Positions 7,335-16,043 of a stretch of DNA of 64,000 nucleotides are shown piece by piece. The translations under genes and the position numbers were made by a program. The stretch spans positions 183,933-247,932 of the forward strand of contig NZ_BAGG01000002.1 of assembly GCF_000308695.1 (NCBI RefSeq), given 5' to 3'. Position 1 is the stretch's first letter. The number at the start of each line of letters is the position of its first letter. Under the pieces are notes generated by a model, which ran no database searches, was not told where the DNA came from, and worked only from the letters and a program-made list of their open reading frames with translations. The DNA comes from Nocardia takedensis NBRC 100417. GTDB taxonomy: Bacteria; Actinomycetota; Actinomycetes; Mycobacteriales; Mycobacteriaceae.

Positions 7335-9632
7335 TCAGCTGACGCCGACCGGTTCCTTCGTGAGGTCGGCGGACTGCTTGTCCTGCAACTCACGCAGTTT
7401 CGCGCCCTCGACGTCGATGTCGGGCAGGATGCGGTCCAGCCAGGCCGGAATCCACCAGGACCACTTGCCCATGATCACCAGCAGCGCCGGGATCAGGACC
7501 ATGCGCACGATGAAGGCGTCGAACAGGACACCGGCGGCCAGCGCGAAGCCGAAGGACTTCGCCGTGACGTCGGTCTCCAGGATGAAGGACGCGAACACCG
7601 AGATCATGATGATCGCGGCCGAGGTGACCACGCGGGCGCCGTGGTGGTAGCCCGAGACCATCGCCTCCTTCGGCGACTTGCCGTGCACGTATTCCTCGCG
7701 CATCCGGGTGACCAGGAACACCTGGTAGTCCATCGCGAGACCGAACACGAGTCCGATCAACATGATCGGCAGGAAGCTGACCAGCGGATGCGGATCGTCG
7801 ATCAGCCCGAGTTCACCCTCCTGGAAGATCAGCACCGTCGCGCCGAAGGTCGCCGCCATCGACAGCAGGAATCCGAGCGCCGCGGTGAGCGGGACCAGGA
7901 TCGAGCGGAACACCAGGATCAGCAGGACGAACGCCGCGCCCGCCACGATGGCCAGGTAGGGCACGATCTTGCCGAGCAGCACGTGGTCGACGTCGGCGTA
8001 GATGGCGGTGGTGCCGGTGATCCCGTACTCCATGCCGTACTGCGCCTTCAGGTCGCCTTCGGCGTCGCGGGCCTCGCTGACCAGATCCTTGGTGGCCTGG
8101 TTGTTGGGACCCTGCTTCGGGACGCCGTCGAGCATCACGCCCGCGCCGTCCTCGCTGAAGGTGGGCGCGGTGACGTAGTCCATGCCCGGGTAGGAGGCGA
8201 GTTTGGCGCGCAGCGCGTCCACGGCCTCGGCGCGCTTGTCCGGTGCGACCGCGGACAGGTCCGCGACCACGTTGAGGATGCCGTTGCTGCCCTCGCCGAA
8301 CCCTTCGGTGCGCAGTTCGTAGGCTTTGCGCACGGTCGAGGTCTTGGGCGCGCTGTCGTCGCCGGGCAGACCCAGGTTCAGACCCGCGGCCGGGGCGGCG
8401 AGCGCGCCGAGCACGACGACGCTCAGAATCAGTGCGATCCACGGGAACTTGCCGATCAGCCTGCCGAAACGCATGCCGTTGGTGACGGCCTGGTCGTCCT
8501 CGGGATCGTGCTGGGCGACCAGCGGCAGCTTCGGCTTGAACAGAGCCTTGCCGAACGCGCCGAGCAGCGCGGGCATCAGGGTGATGGCGGTGAGCACGGC
8601 GAAGGCCGCAGCGATCGCGCCGCCCAGACCCATGAACGTCATGAACTGCACGCCGACGATGCTGAGTCCGCCGAGGGCGATGATGACGGTCAGACCGGCG
8701 AACACCACCGCCGAACCCGCGGTGCCGAGCGCGATGCCGGCTGCTTCCTCGGGCGAATCCTGCACGGCACGTTCATGTTTGAAGCGCGACACGATGAACA
8801 GCGCGTAGTCGATGGACAGCGCGATGCCGATCATCGAGGCGAGGAAGGTGGTGAAGCTGGGGACCTCGATGAACGAGGTGCCGAGCATGATCAGCGAGGT
8901 CGCCGCGCCGAGGCCGACGATCGCGGTGACGATCGGGACGAAGGCGGCCACGATCGCGCCGAAGGCGATGATCATCACGACCAGGGCCACGGCCATGCCG
9001 ATCAGTTCGGACTGGCCGCTGGGGCCTTCCTGGTTCTGCGCGATCGAACCGCTCATCTCCACGGTCAGGCCGGCGTTGCGCGCCTCGTCGGCCACGTCGT
9101 AGGCGGCTTCGCGCTGTTCGGCCTTGATGTCGGTGAAGCTGGCGATCGTGAACGGCACGTTCATGATCGCGACCGAGGCGGGGGCGTCGGCGCTGAGCAC
9201 GTTCAGCGGTGCGCCACTGCACTGCGACGGATCGGGGTTGCTCAGGCAGCCCATCTTGTCGGTGGCCTCGACCGGGTTGGTCAGCGGCTTGCTGTGGTCG
9301 ACGATGTCGAGTTGACCGAGTCGGGCGATGAACGCGTCGAGCGCCGCACGGTTCGCCGGGTCGGTCAGTTTCTGGCCGTCGGGGGCGGCGACGACGTAGA
9401 GGCCGGTGACGGCATCGAATTTGAACGCCTCGGACGCGCCGGGGAAGTGCTTGTCGAGGATTTCGTTGGCCCGTTCCGAAGGCAGTGCGGGCATGCTGAA
9501 GTCGTTCGTCATCGGCTTGCTGAGCTGCGAGCCCAGTCCACCGATTAGTACGAGCAGCAGAAGCCACACGGGCAGCACTATCCATTTCCGGCGGAAAGCG
9601 AACTTTCCCCATCGATAGAGATATACGGACAC
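7335..9632 (-). CDS. MmpL-family RND transporter (second of tandem pair)
   Basis: 765 aa, very similar to the neighbouring transporter along its whole length, with the same N-terminus (SVYLYRWGKFAFRRKWIV) and the same SIDYALFIVSR and AMDYQVFLVTRMREE motifs. It differs mainly in the periplasmic domains. GTG 9632 preferred: AGGAG lies upstream and the start matches the paralog. It is the promoter-proximal member of the pair and is divergent from a TetR regulator at 9834. The shared gap holds a palindromic GGTAG/CTACC site, so the pair is likely repressed by that regulator and induced by its ligand. The C-terminus has a short charged tail. Confidence 0.88.
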   Translation of the reverse strand: MSVYLYRWGKFAFRRKWIVLPVWLLLLVLIGGLGSQLSKPMTNDFSMPALPSERANEILDKHFPGASEAFKFDAVTGLYVVAAPDGQKLTDPANRAALDAFIARLGQLDIVDHSKPLTNPVEATDKMGCLSNPDPSQCSGAPLNVLSADAPASVAIMNVPFTIASFTDIKAEQREAAYDVADEARNAGLTVEMSGSIAQNQEGPSGQSELIGMAVALVVMIIAFGAIVAAFVPIVTAIVGLGAATSLIMLGTSFIEVPSFTTFLASMIGIALSIDYALFIVSRFKHERAVQDSPEEAAGIALGTAGSAVVFAGLTVIIALGGLSIVGVQFMTFMGLGGAIAAAFAVLTAITLMPALLGAFGKALFKPKLPLVAQHDPEDDQAVTNGMRFGRLIGKFPWIALILSVVVLGALAAPAAGLNLGLPGDDSAPKTSTVRKAYELRTEGFGEGSNGILNVVADLSAVAPDKRAEAVDALRAKLASYPGMDYVTAPTFSEDGAGVMLDGVPKQGPNNQATKDLVSEARDAEGDLKAQYGMEYGITGTTAIYADVDHVLLGKIVPYLAIVAGAAFVLLILVFRSILVPLTAALGFLLSMAATFGATVLIFQEGELGLIDDPHPLVSFLPIMLIGLVFGLAMDYQVFLVTRMREEYVHGKSPKEAMVSGYHHGARVVTSAAIIMISVFASFILETDVTAKSFGFALAAGVLFDAFIVRMVLIPALLVIMGKWSWWIPAWLDRILPDIDVEGAKLRELQDKQSADLTKEPVGVS

Positions 9633-9731
9633 GCGAGAACTCCTAGCGGTGACTGGGACGTGCTGGATCGTGGCGCGTAGACAGCACACTCGCGGGGCGC
9701 CCTGCCCCCGCCTCCAATTGACGCTTTCTGC

Positions 9732-9757
9732 CTACCGTGCGGTAGGTAGACTACCTA
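9732..9757. promoter_or_regulatory. Palindromic TetR-type operator
   Basis: Three half-sites: CTACC (9732-9736), GGTAG (9741-9745) and the perfect palindrome TAGGTAG-A-CTACCTA (9743-9757). Located between the divergent mmpL (9632) and tetR (9834) starts, exactly where a TetR repressor controlling both would bind. Confidence 0.6.
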
Positions 9758-9833
9758 TCGGATAAGCGGAGGCACAACCTCGATTTCGGGGCTTCGCTGA
9801 GCTCGGGCGCAGGTGTGGTGAGAGGATCTTCTA

Positions 9834-10427
9834 ATGGTTGTCCGTGACGCGTCGGATACTGTTGTCGCAGCTAGCGGCACGAAAATCGCGATTCGCGACG
9901 CCGCCGTGAAGCTCTTCGGGAGCAAAGGATTCGAGCAGACGAGTCTGCGCGAGGTCGCCGATGCGGTGGGAATCACAAAAGCATCCCTCTACTATCACTA
10001 CCCGTCGAAGCTCGATCTGCTAATGGCGATCATCGATCCGATCATCGAGCATCTGCGCGACGTGGTCGAGGACATCGACGCCGTACCGCACGACGCCGAG
10101 GGCATCCGCGCGGTCCTGCGCACCTACCTGCGCGGACTGATCCGCCACCGCGACGCGGGCGCGCTGTGCATCCGCGACACGGCCGCGATCGTCAACGCGA
10201 TGGCCGACCGGTATCCGGACGTGATGGACTCCAATCGCCTGCTGCGCGAATGGCTCGCCGGACCCGATCCGACCCCGGAGGCGGAACTGCGGGCCTGCGC
10301 CGCGCTCGAGGTGATCGGAGTCGCGTTGATCTCCAAGGAGATCGTGCCCGCCGCCGACGACGTGCAACTCGAGTCCACCCTGCTCGACGCGGCCACCCTG
10401 GTCCTGGCCCCGAGCTCACCGCGATAG
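9834..10427 (+). CDS. TetR/AcrR-family regulator
   Basis: 197 aa. An N-terminal TetR HTH is visible at residues about 20-65 (FGSKGFEQTSLREVADAVGI followed by TKASLYYHYPSKLDLL). The remainder is the helical ligand-binding and dimerisation domain, with an unusual CIRDTAAI segment. ATG 9834 is preceded by AGAGGA with about 8-nt spacing. Divergent orientation and the palindrome at 9732-9757 indicate control of the tandem mmpL genes, probably as a repressor. Ligand unknown. Confidence 0.88.
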   Translation: MVVRDASDTVVAASGTKIAIRDAAVKLFGSKGFEQTSLREVADAVGITKASLYYHYPSKLDLLMAIIDPIIEHLRDVVEDIDAVPHDAEGIRAVLRTYLRGLIRHRDAGALCIRDTAAIVNAMADRYPDVMDSNRLLREWLAGPDPTPEAELRACAALEVIGVALISKEIVPAADDVQLESTLLDAATLVLAPSSPR

Positions 10428-10516
10428 TGGTCCGGGCCACCGCCCGGCGTAGATTCGAGGCCGATCGCGCGGCGCGCGCCGCGCGAGGTGTCCACCCCGG
10501 CTCCCAGGAGTGATCC

Positions 10517-11002
10517 GTGCACATCACCGCGAAGATCGACTACGCGGTGCGAACCCTGCTCGAAATCGCGCGCGCGGCGCACGGCGGCAGCGAAGCCGCC
10601 CTCAAGGCCGACGCCATCGCCGCCGAGCAGTCGATCCCGCCCAAAGTGCTCGAAACGGTGCTCGGCGATCTGCGCCGGGCGAAACTCGTGGTCAGCAGAC
10701 GCGGCCCGGACGGCGGCTACTGGTTGGCCCGCCCCGCCGCGCAGATCTCGGTGGCCGACGTCATCCGCGCGATCGAGGGGCCGTTGGCCTCGGTGCGCGG
10801 ACAGCGGCCCGAGGATGTCAGCTACCGCGGAGCAGCCGAATCGCTGCAACGGGTGTGGATCGGTTTACGGGTCAATATCCGGGCCATCCTCGAGAACGTC
10901 ACCATCGAGGAGATCGCTTTGGGAGCTTTGCCCGAATTCGTCGACGCGCTCACCGACGACCCCGGCGCGTGGGCCCGACGCGAGCCCTCCGCGCGTTCAT
11001 GA
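10517..11002 (+). CDS. Rrf2-family regulator without cluster cysteines
   Basis: 161 aa. The N-terminus MHITAKIDYAVRTLLEIARA and the winged-helix segment IPPKVLETVLGDLRRAKLVVSRRGPDGGYWLA are typical of Rrf2/IscR/NsrR proteins. The three cysteines that ligate the Fe-S cluster in IscR and NsrR are absent; the whole protein has no cysteine. It is therefore not an Fe-S sensor of the classical kind. GTG 10517 with AGGAG 6-8 nt upstream. It is followed by the ABC exporter genes (68 bp gap), which it may regulate (inference). Confidence 0.82.
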   Translation: MHITAKIDYAVRTLLEIARAAHGGSEAALKADAIAAEQSIPPKVLETVLGDLRRAKLVVSRRGPDGGYWLARPAAQISVADVIRAIEGPLASVRGQRPEDVSYRGAAESLQRVWIGLRVNIRAILENVTIEEIALGALPEFVDALTDDPGAWARREPSARS

Positions 11003-11069
11003 CCAGCGAACAACGCAGGTCAAGAAAGCGGACGACGATGTCATCGGCAGCCGGTAGCCTGCGTTCATC

Positions 11070-12806
11070 ATGTTGACCGGACTGTTACGTACCTACCTCG
11101 GCCCCTATCGCTCGCAGCTGGCCGGGGTGGTCGTGCTGCAACTGATCTCCGTGATCGCGATGCTGTATCTGCCGAGTCTGAACGCCGACCTGATCGACGG
11201 CGGCGTCACCAAAGGCGATATCGGCTACATCTGGAACACCGGCCTGTGGATGCTCGCGGTCAGCGCCGTGCAGATCGTCGCCTCGGCGTTCTCGGTCTAC
11301 CTGGGCGCGCAGGCCGCCATGGGCGCGGGGCGCGACCTGCGCGGCGCGCTGCTGCACCGGGTCGGCACCTTCTCCGCGCGCGAGGTCGGCATGTTCGGCG
11401 CGCCTTCGCTGATCACCCGCAACACCAACGACATCCAGCAGGTCCAACTGCTGATCGTGATGTCGGCGACCATCCTGGTGATGGCCCCGATCATGTGCGT
11501 CGGCGGCATCTTCATGGCGCTGCGCGAGGATATGGCGCTGTCGTGGCTGCTGCTCATCGCGGTGCCCGCACTCGCGCTGTCGATGGGTCTGATCGTGGCG
11601 CGGATGGTGCCCGGTTTCCGGCAGATGCAGTTCCGCATCGACGAGGTCAACCGGGTGCTGCGCGAGCAGATCACCGGCATCCGCGTGGTGCGCGCCTTCG
11701 TCCGGGAACGGCAGGAGACCTGGCGCTTCGGCGTCGCCAACAGCGAACTCACCGAGACGGCGCTGCGCGTCGGCAAGTTGATGGCGTTGATGTTCCCCAC
11801 GGTCATGCTGATCAGCAACGTCACCGCGGTCGGCGTGATCTGGTTCGGCGGCCACCTCGTCGACGACGGCACCATGCAGATCGGCTCGCTCACCGCGATG
11901 CTGGCCTACATCATGCAGATCCTCATGGCGGTCATGATGGCCTCGTTCCTGGCCATGATGGCGCCGCGTGCCGCGGTCTCGGCCGACCGGATAGGCGACG
12001 TGCTGGTCACCGAATCCTCGGTGGTTCCGCCCGCCGATCCCGAGGCGTTCGCCGAGGACACGGCGTGCACCGTCGAATTCACCGCGGCCGAATTCAGCTT
12101 CCCCGGTGCGGAGAAACCGGTGCTCGAGGGCATCGATTTCCGTGTCGAACCGGGCACGACCACCGCGATCGTCGGGTCGACGGGCGCGGGCAAGACCACC
12201 CTGATCAACCTGGTGCCGCGCCTGATCGACGTCACCGCGGGCGCGGTCCTGGTCGGCGGCCTCGACGTGCGCCGACTCGATCCCGAGGCGCTGCGCGCCC
12301 GGATCGGCCTGATCCCGCAGAAGGCGTATCTGTTCTCCGGCACCGTGGCGAGCAACCTGCGCTACGGCCGCCCCGACGCCACCGACGACGAACTGTGGCA
12401 GGCACTCGAGATCGCCCAGGCCGCCGATTTCGTGCGCGAGATGCCGCAGGGCCTGGAGACGCCGGTAGCCCAGGGCGGCACCACCGTCTCCGGCGGCCAA
12501 CGCCAACGCCTCGCCATCGCGCGGGCGCTGGTGCGCAGGCCGGGGATCTACCTGTTCGACGACTCGTTCTCCGCGCTCGACGTGGCCACCGACGCCCGCC
12601 TGCGTGCCGCGCTCAAACCCGTCACCGGGGATGCCGCGGTCGTCATCGTCGCCCAGCGCATCTCGACCATCCGCGACGCGGACCAGATCGTGGTGCTCGA
12701 GGACGGCGTGATCGCCGGGATCGGCACCCATGACCAATTGCTCGGCGACTGCGCCGAATACCGCGAGATCGTCGAATCGCAGTTGAGCGCGGAGGAGGTC
12801 CGATGA
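11070..12806 (+). CDS. ABC exporter half-transporter, degenerate catalytic site subunit
   Basis: 578 aa: six-helix membrane domain (about 1-310) plus nucleotide-binding domain. Walker A GSTGAGKT at 369-376, signature VSGGQ at 473-477, and Walker B IYLFDD at about 493-498, with Asp498 where the catalytic Glu normally stands. It is therefore the subunit contributing the non-hydrolysing site of a heterodimeric exporter (Rv1273c/TM287 type). Its stop overlaps the start of the partner gene as ATGA (12803-12806), so equimolar coupled translation is expected. Substrate is probably a lipid or drug (by family). Confidence 0.9.
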   Translation: MLTGLLRTYLGPYRSQLAGVVVLQLISVIAMLYLPSLNADLIDGGVTKGDIGYIWNTGLWMLAVSAVQIVASAFSVYLGAQAAMGAGRDLRGALLHRVGTFSAREVGMFGAPSLITRNTNDIQQVQLLIVMSATILVMAPIMCVGGIFMALREDMALSWLLLIAVPALALSMGLIVARMVPGFRQMQFRIDEVNRVLREQITGIRVVRAFVRERQETWRFGVANSELTETALRVGKLMALMFPTVMLISNVTAVGVIWFGGHLVDDGTMQIGSLTAMLAYIMQILMAVMMASFLAMMAPRAAVSADRIGDVLVTESSVVPPADPEAFAEDTACTVEFTAAEFSFPGAEKPVLEGIDFRVEPGTTTAIVGSTGAGKTTLINLVPRLIDVTAGAVLVGGLDVRRLDPEALRARIGLIPQKAYLFSGTVASNLRYGRPDATDDELWQALEIAQAADFVREMPQGLETPVAQGGTTVSGGQRQRLAIARALVRRPGIYLFDDSFSALDVATDARLRAALKPVTGDAAVVIVAQRISTIRDADQIVVLEDGVIAGIGTHDQLLGDCAEYREIVESQLSAEEVR

Positions 12807-14722
12807 GACCCGGTGGTCCGATGGCGGGAGCGCCGGACGCCAAGGCGAAATCCTTCGGGCCGTCGCTGAAACGCCTGCTGCGCAGGCTCGCGCCGGAGAA
12901 GTTCTACGTCGGCACGATCGTCGCCCTGGTCATCGCCGCGGTCGTGTTCAACACCCTGGGCCCCTACATCCTCGGCAACGCCACCAACCTGGTCTTCGAC
13001 GGACTCGTCGGCAAACAGCTCACCGCCTACTCCGGGATGAGCAAGGACCAGGTCGTGGAGGTCCTGCGCTCGCGCGGGGAGAACACCTTCGCCGACATGC
13101 TCGGCGCGATGGACGTGGTGCCGGGCGTCGGCGTCGATTTCGACGCGGTCGGCCGGGTGCTGCTACTGGTCCTCGGGCTCTACGTCCTGGCCGCGATCTT
13201 CGGCTGGTTGCAGGGCTACCTGCTCAACGTCGTCATCAACCGCACCGTCAAACGGTTGCGCGGCGAGGTCGAGGACAAGATCCACCGGTTGCCGCTGCGC
13301 TACTTCGACTCCGCGCCGCGCGGCGACGTGCTCAGCCGCGTCACCAACGACGTCGACAACGTCTCGCAGAGTCTCCAGCAGACCCTCAGTCAGCTGCTGG
13401 TCTCGGTGTTCTCGGTGATCGGCATCCTGATCATGATGTTCTGGATCTCGCCGCTGCTGGCGCTGATCGCGCTGCTCACCGTGCCCGCCGCGGTCGTGGT
13501 GACGGCGCTGATCGCCAAACGGTCCAAACCGCACTTCGTGAACCAGTGGAAGTACACCGGCATGGTGAACGCCCAGGTCGAGGAGGCCTACACCGGCCAC
13601 GAGGTGGTCACCGCGTTCGGGCGCAACCGCGAGGTCGGCGAGGAGTTCGACAAGCGCAACCAGGAACTCTACGACGCCAGCTTCAAGGCGCAGTTCATCT
13701 CCGGCCTGATCATGCCCGCGATCATGTTCCTGGGGAACGTCAACTTCGTGCTGGTCGCGCTGGTCGGCGGCCTGCGGGTCGCCACCGGGCACATCTCCCT
13801 CGGCGAGGTCCAGGCGTTCATCCAGTACTCGCGCCAGTTCAGCCAGCCACTGACCCAGATCGGCGCGATGGCGAACCTGCTCCAGTCCGGCGTCGCCTCG
13901 GCAGAGCGGATCTTCGAGATCCTCGACGCCGAGGAGCAGTCCCCGGAGCCGAAGATGAACGATGTGCGTCCCCTCGATCGCGGCCGCGTCGAGTTCGAGG
14001 CGGTCTCGTTCCGCTACGAACCGGACAAGCCGATCATCGAGCGACTGTCGCTGGTCGCGGAGCCGGGGCACGTGGTCGCCATCGTCGGTCCGACCGGCGC
14101 GGGCAAGACCACGCTGGTCAACCTGCTGATGCGCTTCTACGAACTCGACGCGGGCACCATCACCATCGACGGCGTCGACATCACCGAGATGACCCGCGAC
14201 AACCTGCGCTCGCGCATGGGCATGGTGTTGCAGGACACCTGGCTGTTCAAGGGCACCATCCGGGAGAACATCGCCTACGGCGATCCGGAGGCGAGCGAGG
14301 AGCAGATCCTCGAGGCCGCGCGCGCCGCCTACGTCGACCGGTTCGTGCACGCGCTGCCCGACGGCTACGACACCCTCATCGACGAGGAGGGCTCCGGCGT
14401 CAGCGCGGGCGAGAAGCAGTTGATCACGATCGCGCGGGCGTTCCTGGCCAAACCGTCGATCCTGATCCTGGACGAGGCGACGAGTTCGGTCGACACCCGC
14501 ACCGAGTTGCTGGTGCAGCACGCCACCGCCGCGTTGCGCCGCGACCGCACCAGTTTCGTGATCGCGCACCGGCTCTCGACCATCCGCGACGCCGACATGA
14601 TCGTCGTCATGGAAGCCGGGCGCATCGTGGAGTACGGCAACCACGAGCGCCTGTTGGAGGAGCGCGGCCCGTACTTCCGCCTCTACAACGCGCAGTTCGC
14701 GGCCGCCGCGGCCGACGCCTGA
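12803..14722 (+). CDS. ABC exporter half-transporter, catalytic subunit
   Basis: 639 aa partner of the preceding gene (Rv1272c/TM288 type). Walker A GPTGAGKT at 429-436, Walker B ILILDE with the catalytic Glu at about 558, and a divergent signature VSAGE at 533-537. The defects are complementary. The intact Walker site here pairs with the intact VSGGQ of the partner, and the partner's Asp-substituted Walker B pairs with this VSAGE, giving one active and one degenerate ATP site. An enlarged external loop of some 50 residues (about 65-115) between the first two spans is characteristic of this subunit type. Confidence 0.9.
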   Translation: MRPGGPMAGAPDAKAKSFGPSLKRLLRRLAPEKFYVGTIVALVIAAVVFNTLGPYILGNATNLVFDGLVGKQLTAYSGMSKDQVVEVLRSRGENTFADMLGAMDVVPGVGVDFDAVGRVLLLVLGLYVLAAIFGWLQGYLLNVVINRTVKRLRGEVEDKIHRLPLRYFDSAPRGDVLSRVTNDVDNVSQSLQQTLSQLLVSVFSVIGILIMMFWISPLLALIALLTVPAAVVVTALIAKRSKPHFVNQWKYTGMVNAQVEEAYTGHEVVTAFGRNREVGEEFDKRNQELYDASFKAQFISGLIMPAIMFLGNVNFVLVALVGGLRVATGHISLGEVQAFIQYSRQFSQPLTQIGAMANLLQSGVASAERIFEILDAEEQSPEPKMNDVRPLDRGRVEFEAVSFRYEPDKPIIERLSLVAEPGHVVAIVGPTGAGKTTLVNLLMRFYELDAGTITIDGVDITEMTRDNLRSRMGMVLQDTWLFKGTIRENIAYGDPEASEEQILEAARAAYVDRFVHALPDGYDTLIDEEGSGVSAGEKQLITIARAFLAKPSILILDEATSSVDTRTELLVQHATAALRRDRTSFVIAHRLSTIRDADMIVVMEAGRIVEYGNHERLLEERGPYFRLYNAQFAAAAADA

Positions 14723-14777
14723 GCGCGGCGAGGACCGCAGGCGCGGGCCGGTGACCCGCGCCTGCGAGGATGGCAGC

Positions 14778-16022
14778 GTGGCAGCACCCGAATCCTTCAC
14801 CTTCACCGTCGGCGCCCGCCTCGAGGGCAGGCACGGGCGCGCCGGGGTGATCGACACCCCGCACGGGTCGATCGCCACCCCGGCGTTCATCCCCGTCGGC
14901 ACCAAGGCGACGGTGAAAGCGGTACTGCCGGAGACGATGAAAGAGATCGGCGCGCAGGCGCTGCTCGCCAACGCCTACCACCTCTACCTGCAACCCGGCT
15001 CCGACGTCATCGACGAGGCGGGCGGTCTGGGTGCGTTCATGAACTGGCCGGGCCCGACCTTCACCGACAGCGGCGGCTTCCAGGTGATGTCGCTCGGGGT
15101 GGGGTTCAAGAAGGTCATCGCCATGGAGGCCGTCGACGTGCGCAGCGACGACGTGATCGCCAAGGGCAAGGAGCGGTTGGCGACCGTGGACGACGACGGG
15201 GTCACCTTCCGTTCGCATCTGGACGGGTCGCGGCACCGCTTCACCCCCGAGGTGTCGATGGGCATCCAGCATCGCCTCGGCGCGGACATCATGTTCGCCT
15301 TCGACGAGTTGACGACGCTGCTCAACACCCGTGAGTACCAGGAGAAGTCGGTGCGGCGCACCCACGCGTGGGCTCAGCGCTGCATCGATGAGCACGAACG
15401 GTTGACCGCCGAGCGCGCGCACCGCCCCTACCAGGCGTTGTTCGCGGTGATCCAGGGCGCCCAATACGAGGATCTGCGGCGCAAGGCGTGCCGGGACCTG
15501 GAGACGATCCGCGGCGCGGGCGGCACCGAATTCGACGGATACGGGATCGGCGGCGCGCTGGAGAAGCACAATCTCGGCACCATAGTCGGCTGGTGTTGCG
15601 ACGAGCTTCCCGAGGCCAAACCGCGGCACATGCTCGGCATCAGCGAACCGGAGGACGTGTTCGTCGCGGTGGAGAACGGCGCGGACACCTTCGACTGCGT
15701 GAATCCCTCGCGGGTGGCCCGCAACGCGGCGATCTACGTGGCGGAGGGCCGGTTCAACATCAACACGAGTCGGTTCCGGCGCGATTTCGAGCCGATCGAC
15801 ACCGACTGCGACTGCTACACCTGCGCGAACTACTCGCGCGCCTACATCCACCACCTGTTCAAGGCGAAGGAGATGGTGGCCGCGACGCTGTGCACCATCC
15901 ACAACGAGCGTTTCACGATCCGGTTGGTCGACCGGATCCGGGCCAGTATCGAGGGCGGCTACTTCGACGAGTTCAAGGAGCAGTCGCTCGGGGTGTGGAA
16001 GACCTTGTCCCGCCGCGGGTGA
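14778..16022 (+). CDS. tgt: tRNA-guanine transglycosylase
   Basis: 414 aa enzyme that swaps guanine-34 of tRNA-Asp, Asn, His and Tyr for queuine or a 7-deazaguanine precursor. Visible features: TDSGGFQ with base-binding Asp at about residue 97, the catalytic-loop segment ADTFDCVNPSRVARN, and the zinc site DCDCYTCANYSRAYIHH (three Cys and one His). The GIGGALEKHNLG segment replaces the usual GGLAVGE, as I recall for actinobacterial Tgt. GTG 14778 was chosen because GAGGA lies just upstream; an in-frame GTG at 14751 adds nine residues with no ribosome site. It is convergent with a queuosine-precursor transporter and near gluQ, forming a queuosine group. Confidence 0.92.
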   Translation: MAAPESFTFTVGARLEGRHGRAGVIDTPHGSIATPAFIPVGTKATVKAVLPETMKEIGAQALLANAYHLYLQPGSDVIDEAGGLGAFMNWPGPTFTDSGGFQVMSLGVGFKKVIAMEAVDVRSDDVIAKGKERLATVDDDGVTFRSHLDGSRHRFTPEVSMGIQHRLGADIMFAFDELTTLLNTREYQEKSVRRTHAWAQRCIDEHERLTAERAHRPYQALFAVIQGAQYEDLRRKACRDLETIRGAGGTEFDGYGIGGALEKHNLGTIVGWCCDELPEAKPRHMLGISEPEDVFVAVENGADTFDCVNPSRVARNAAIYVAEGRFNINTSRFRRDFEPIDTDCDCYTCANYSRAYIHHLFKAKEMVAATLCTIHNERFTIRLVDRIRASIEGGYFDEFKEQSLGVWKTLSRRG

Positions 16023-16035
16023 CGCCCGCGGCGGG
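16009..16035. terminator. Bidirectional hairpin over the tgt stop
   Basis: CCCGCCGCGGG (16009-16019) / CCCGCGGCGGG (16025-16035), perfect 11-bp stem, loop TGACG containing the tgt stop codon. Lies 9 bp from the stop of the convergent transporter gene. Confidence 0.7.
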
Positions 16036-16043
16036 TGCTCGGC

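Noticed and set aside
6306..9548. A 1080-codon open frame on the plus strand opposite the mmpL genes
   Set aside because: Runs antisense to two clear MmpL proteins; the translation is dominated by Asp, Arg, Gly, His and Gln, as expected from reading GC-rich genes backwards.
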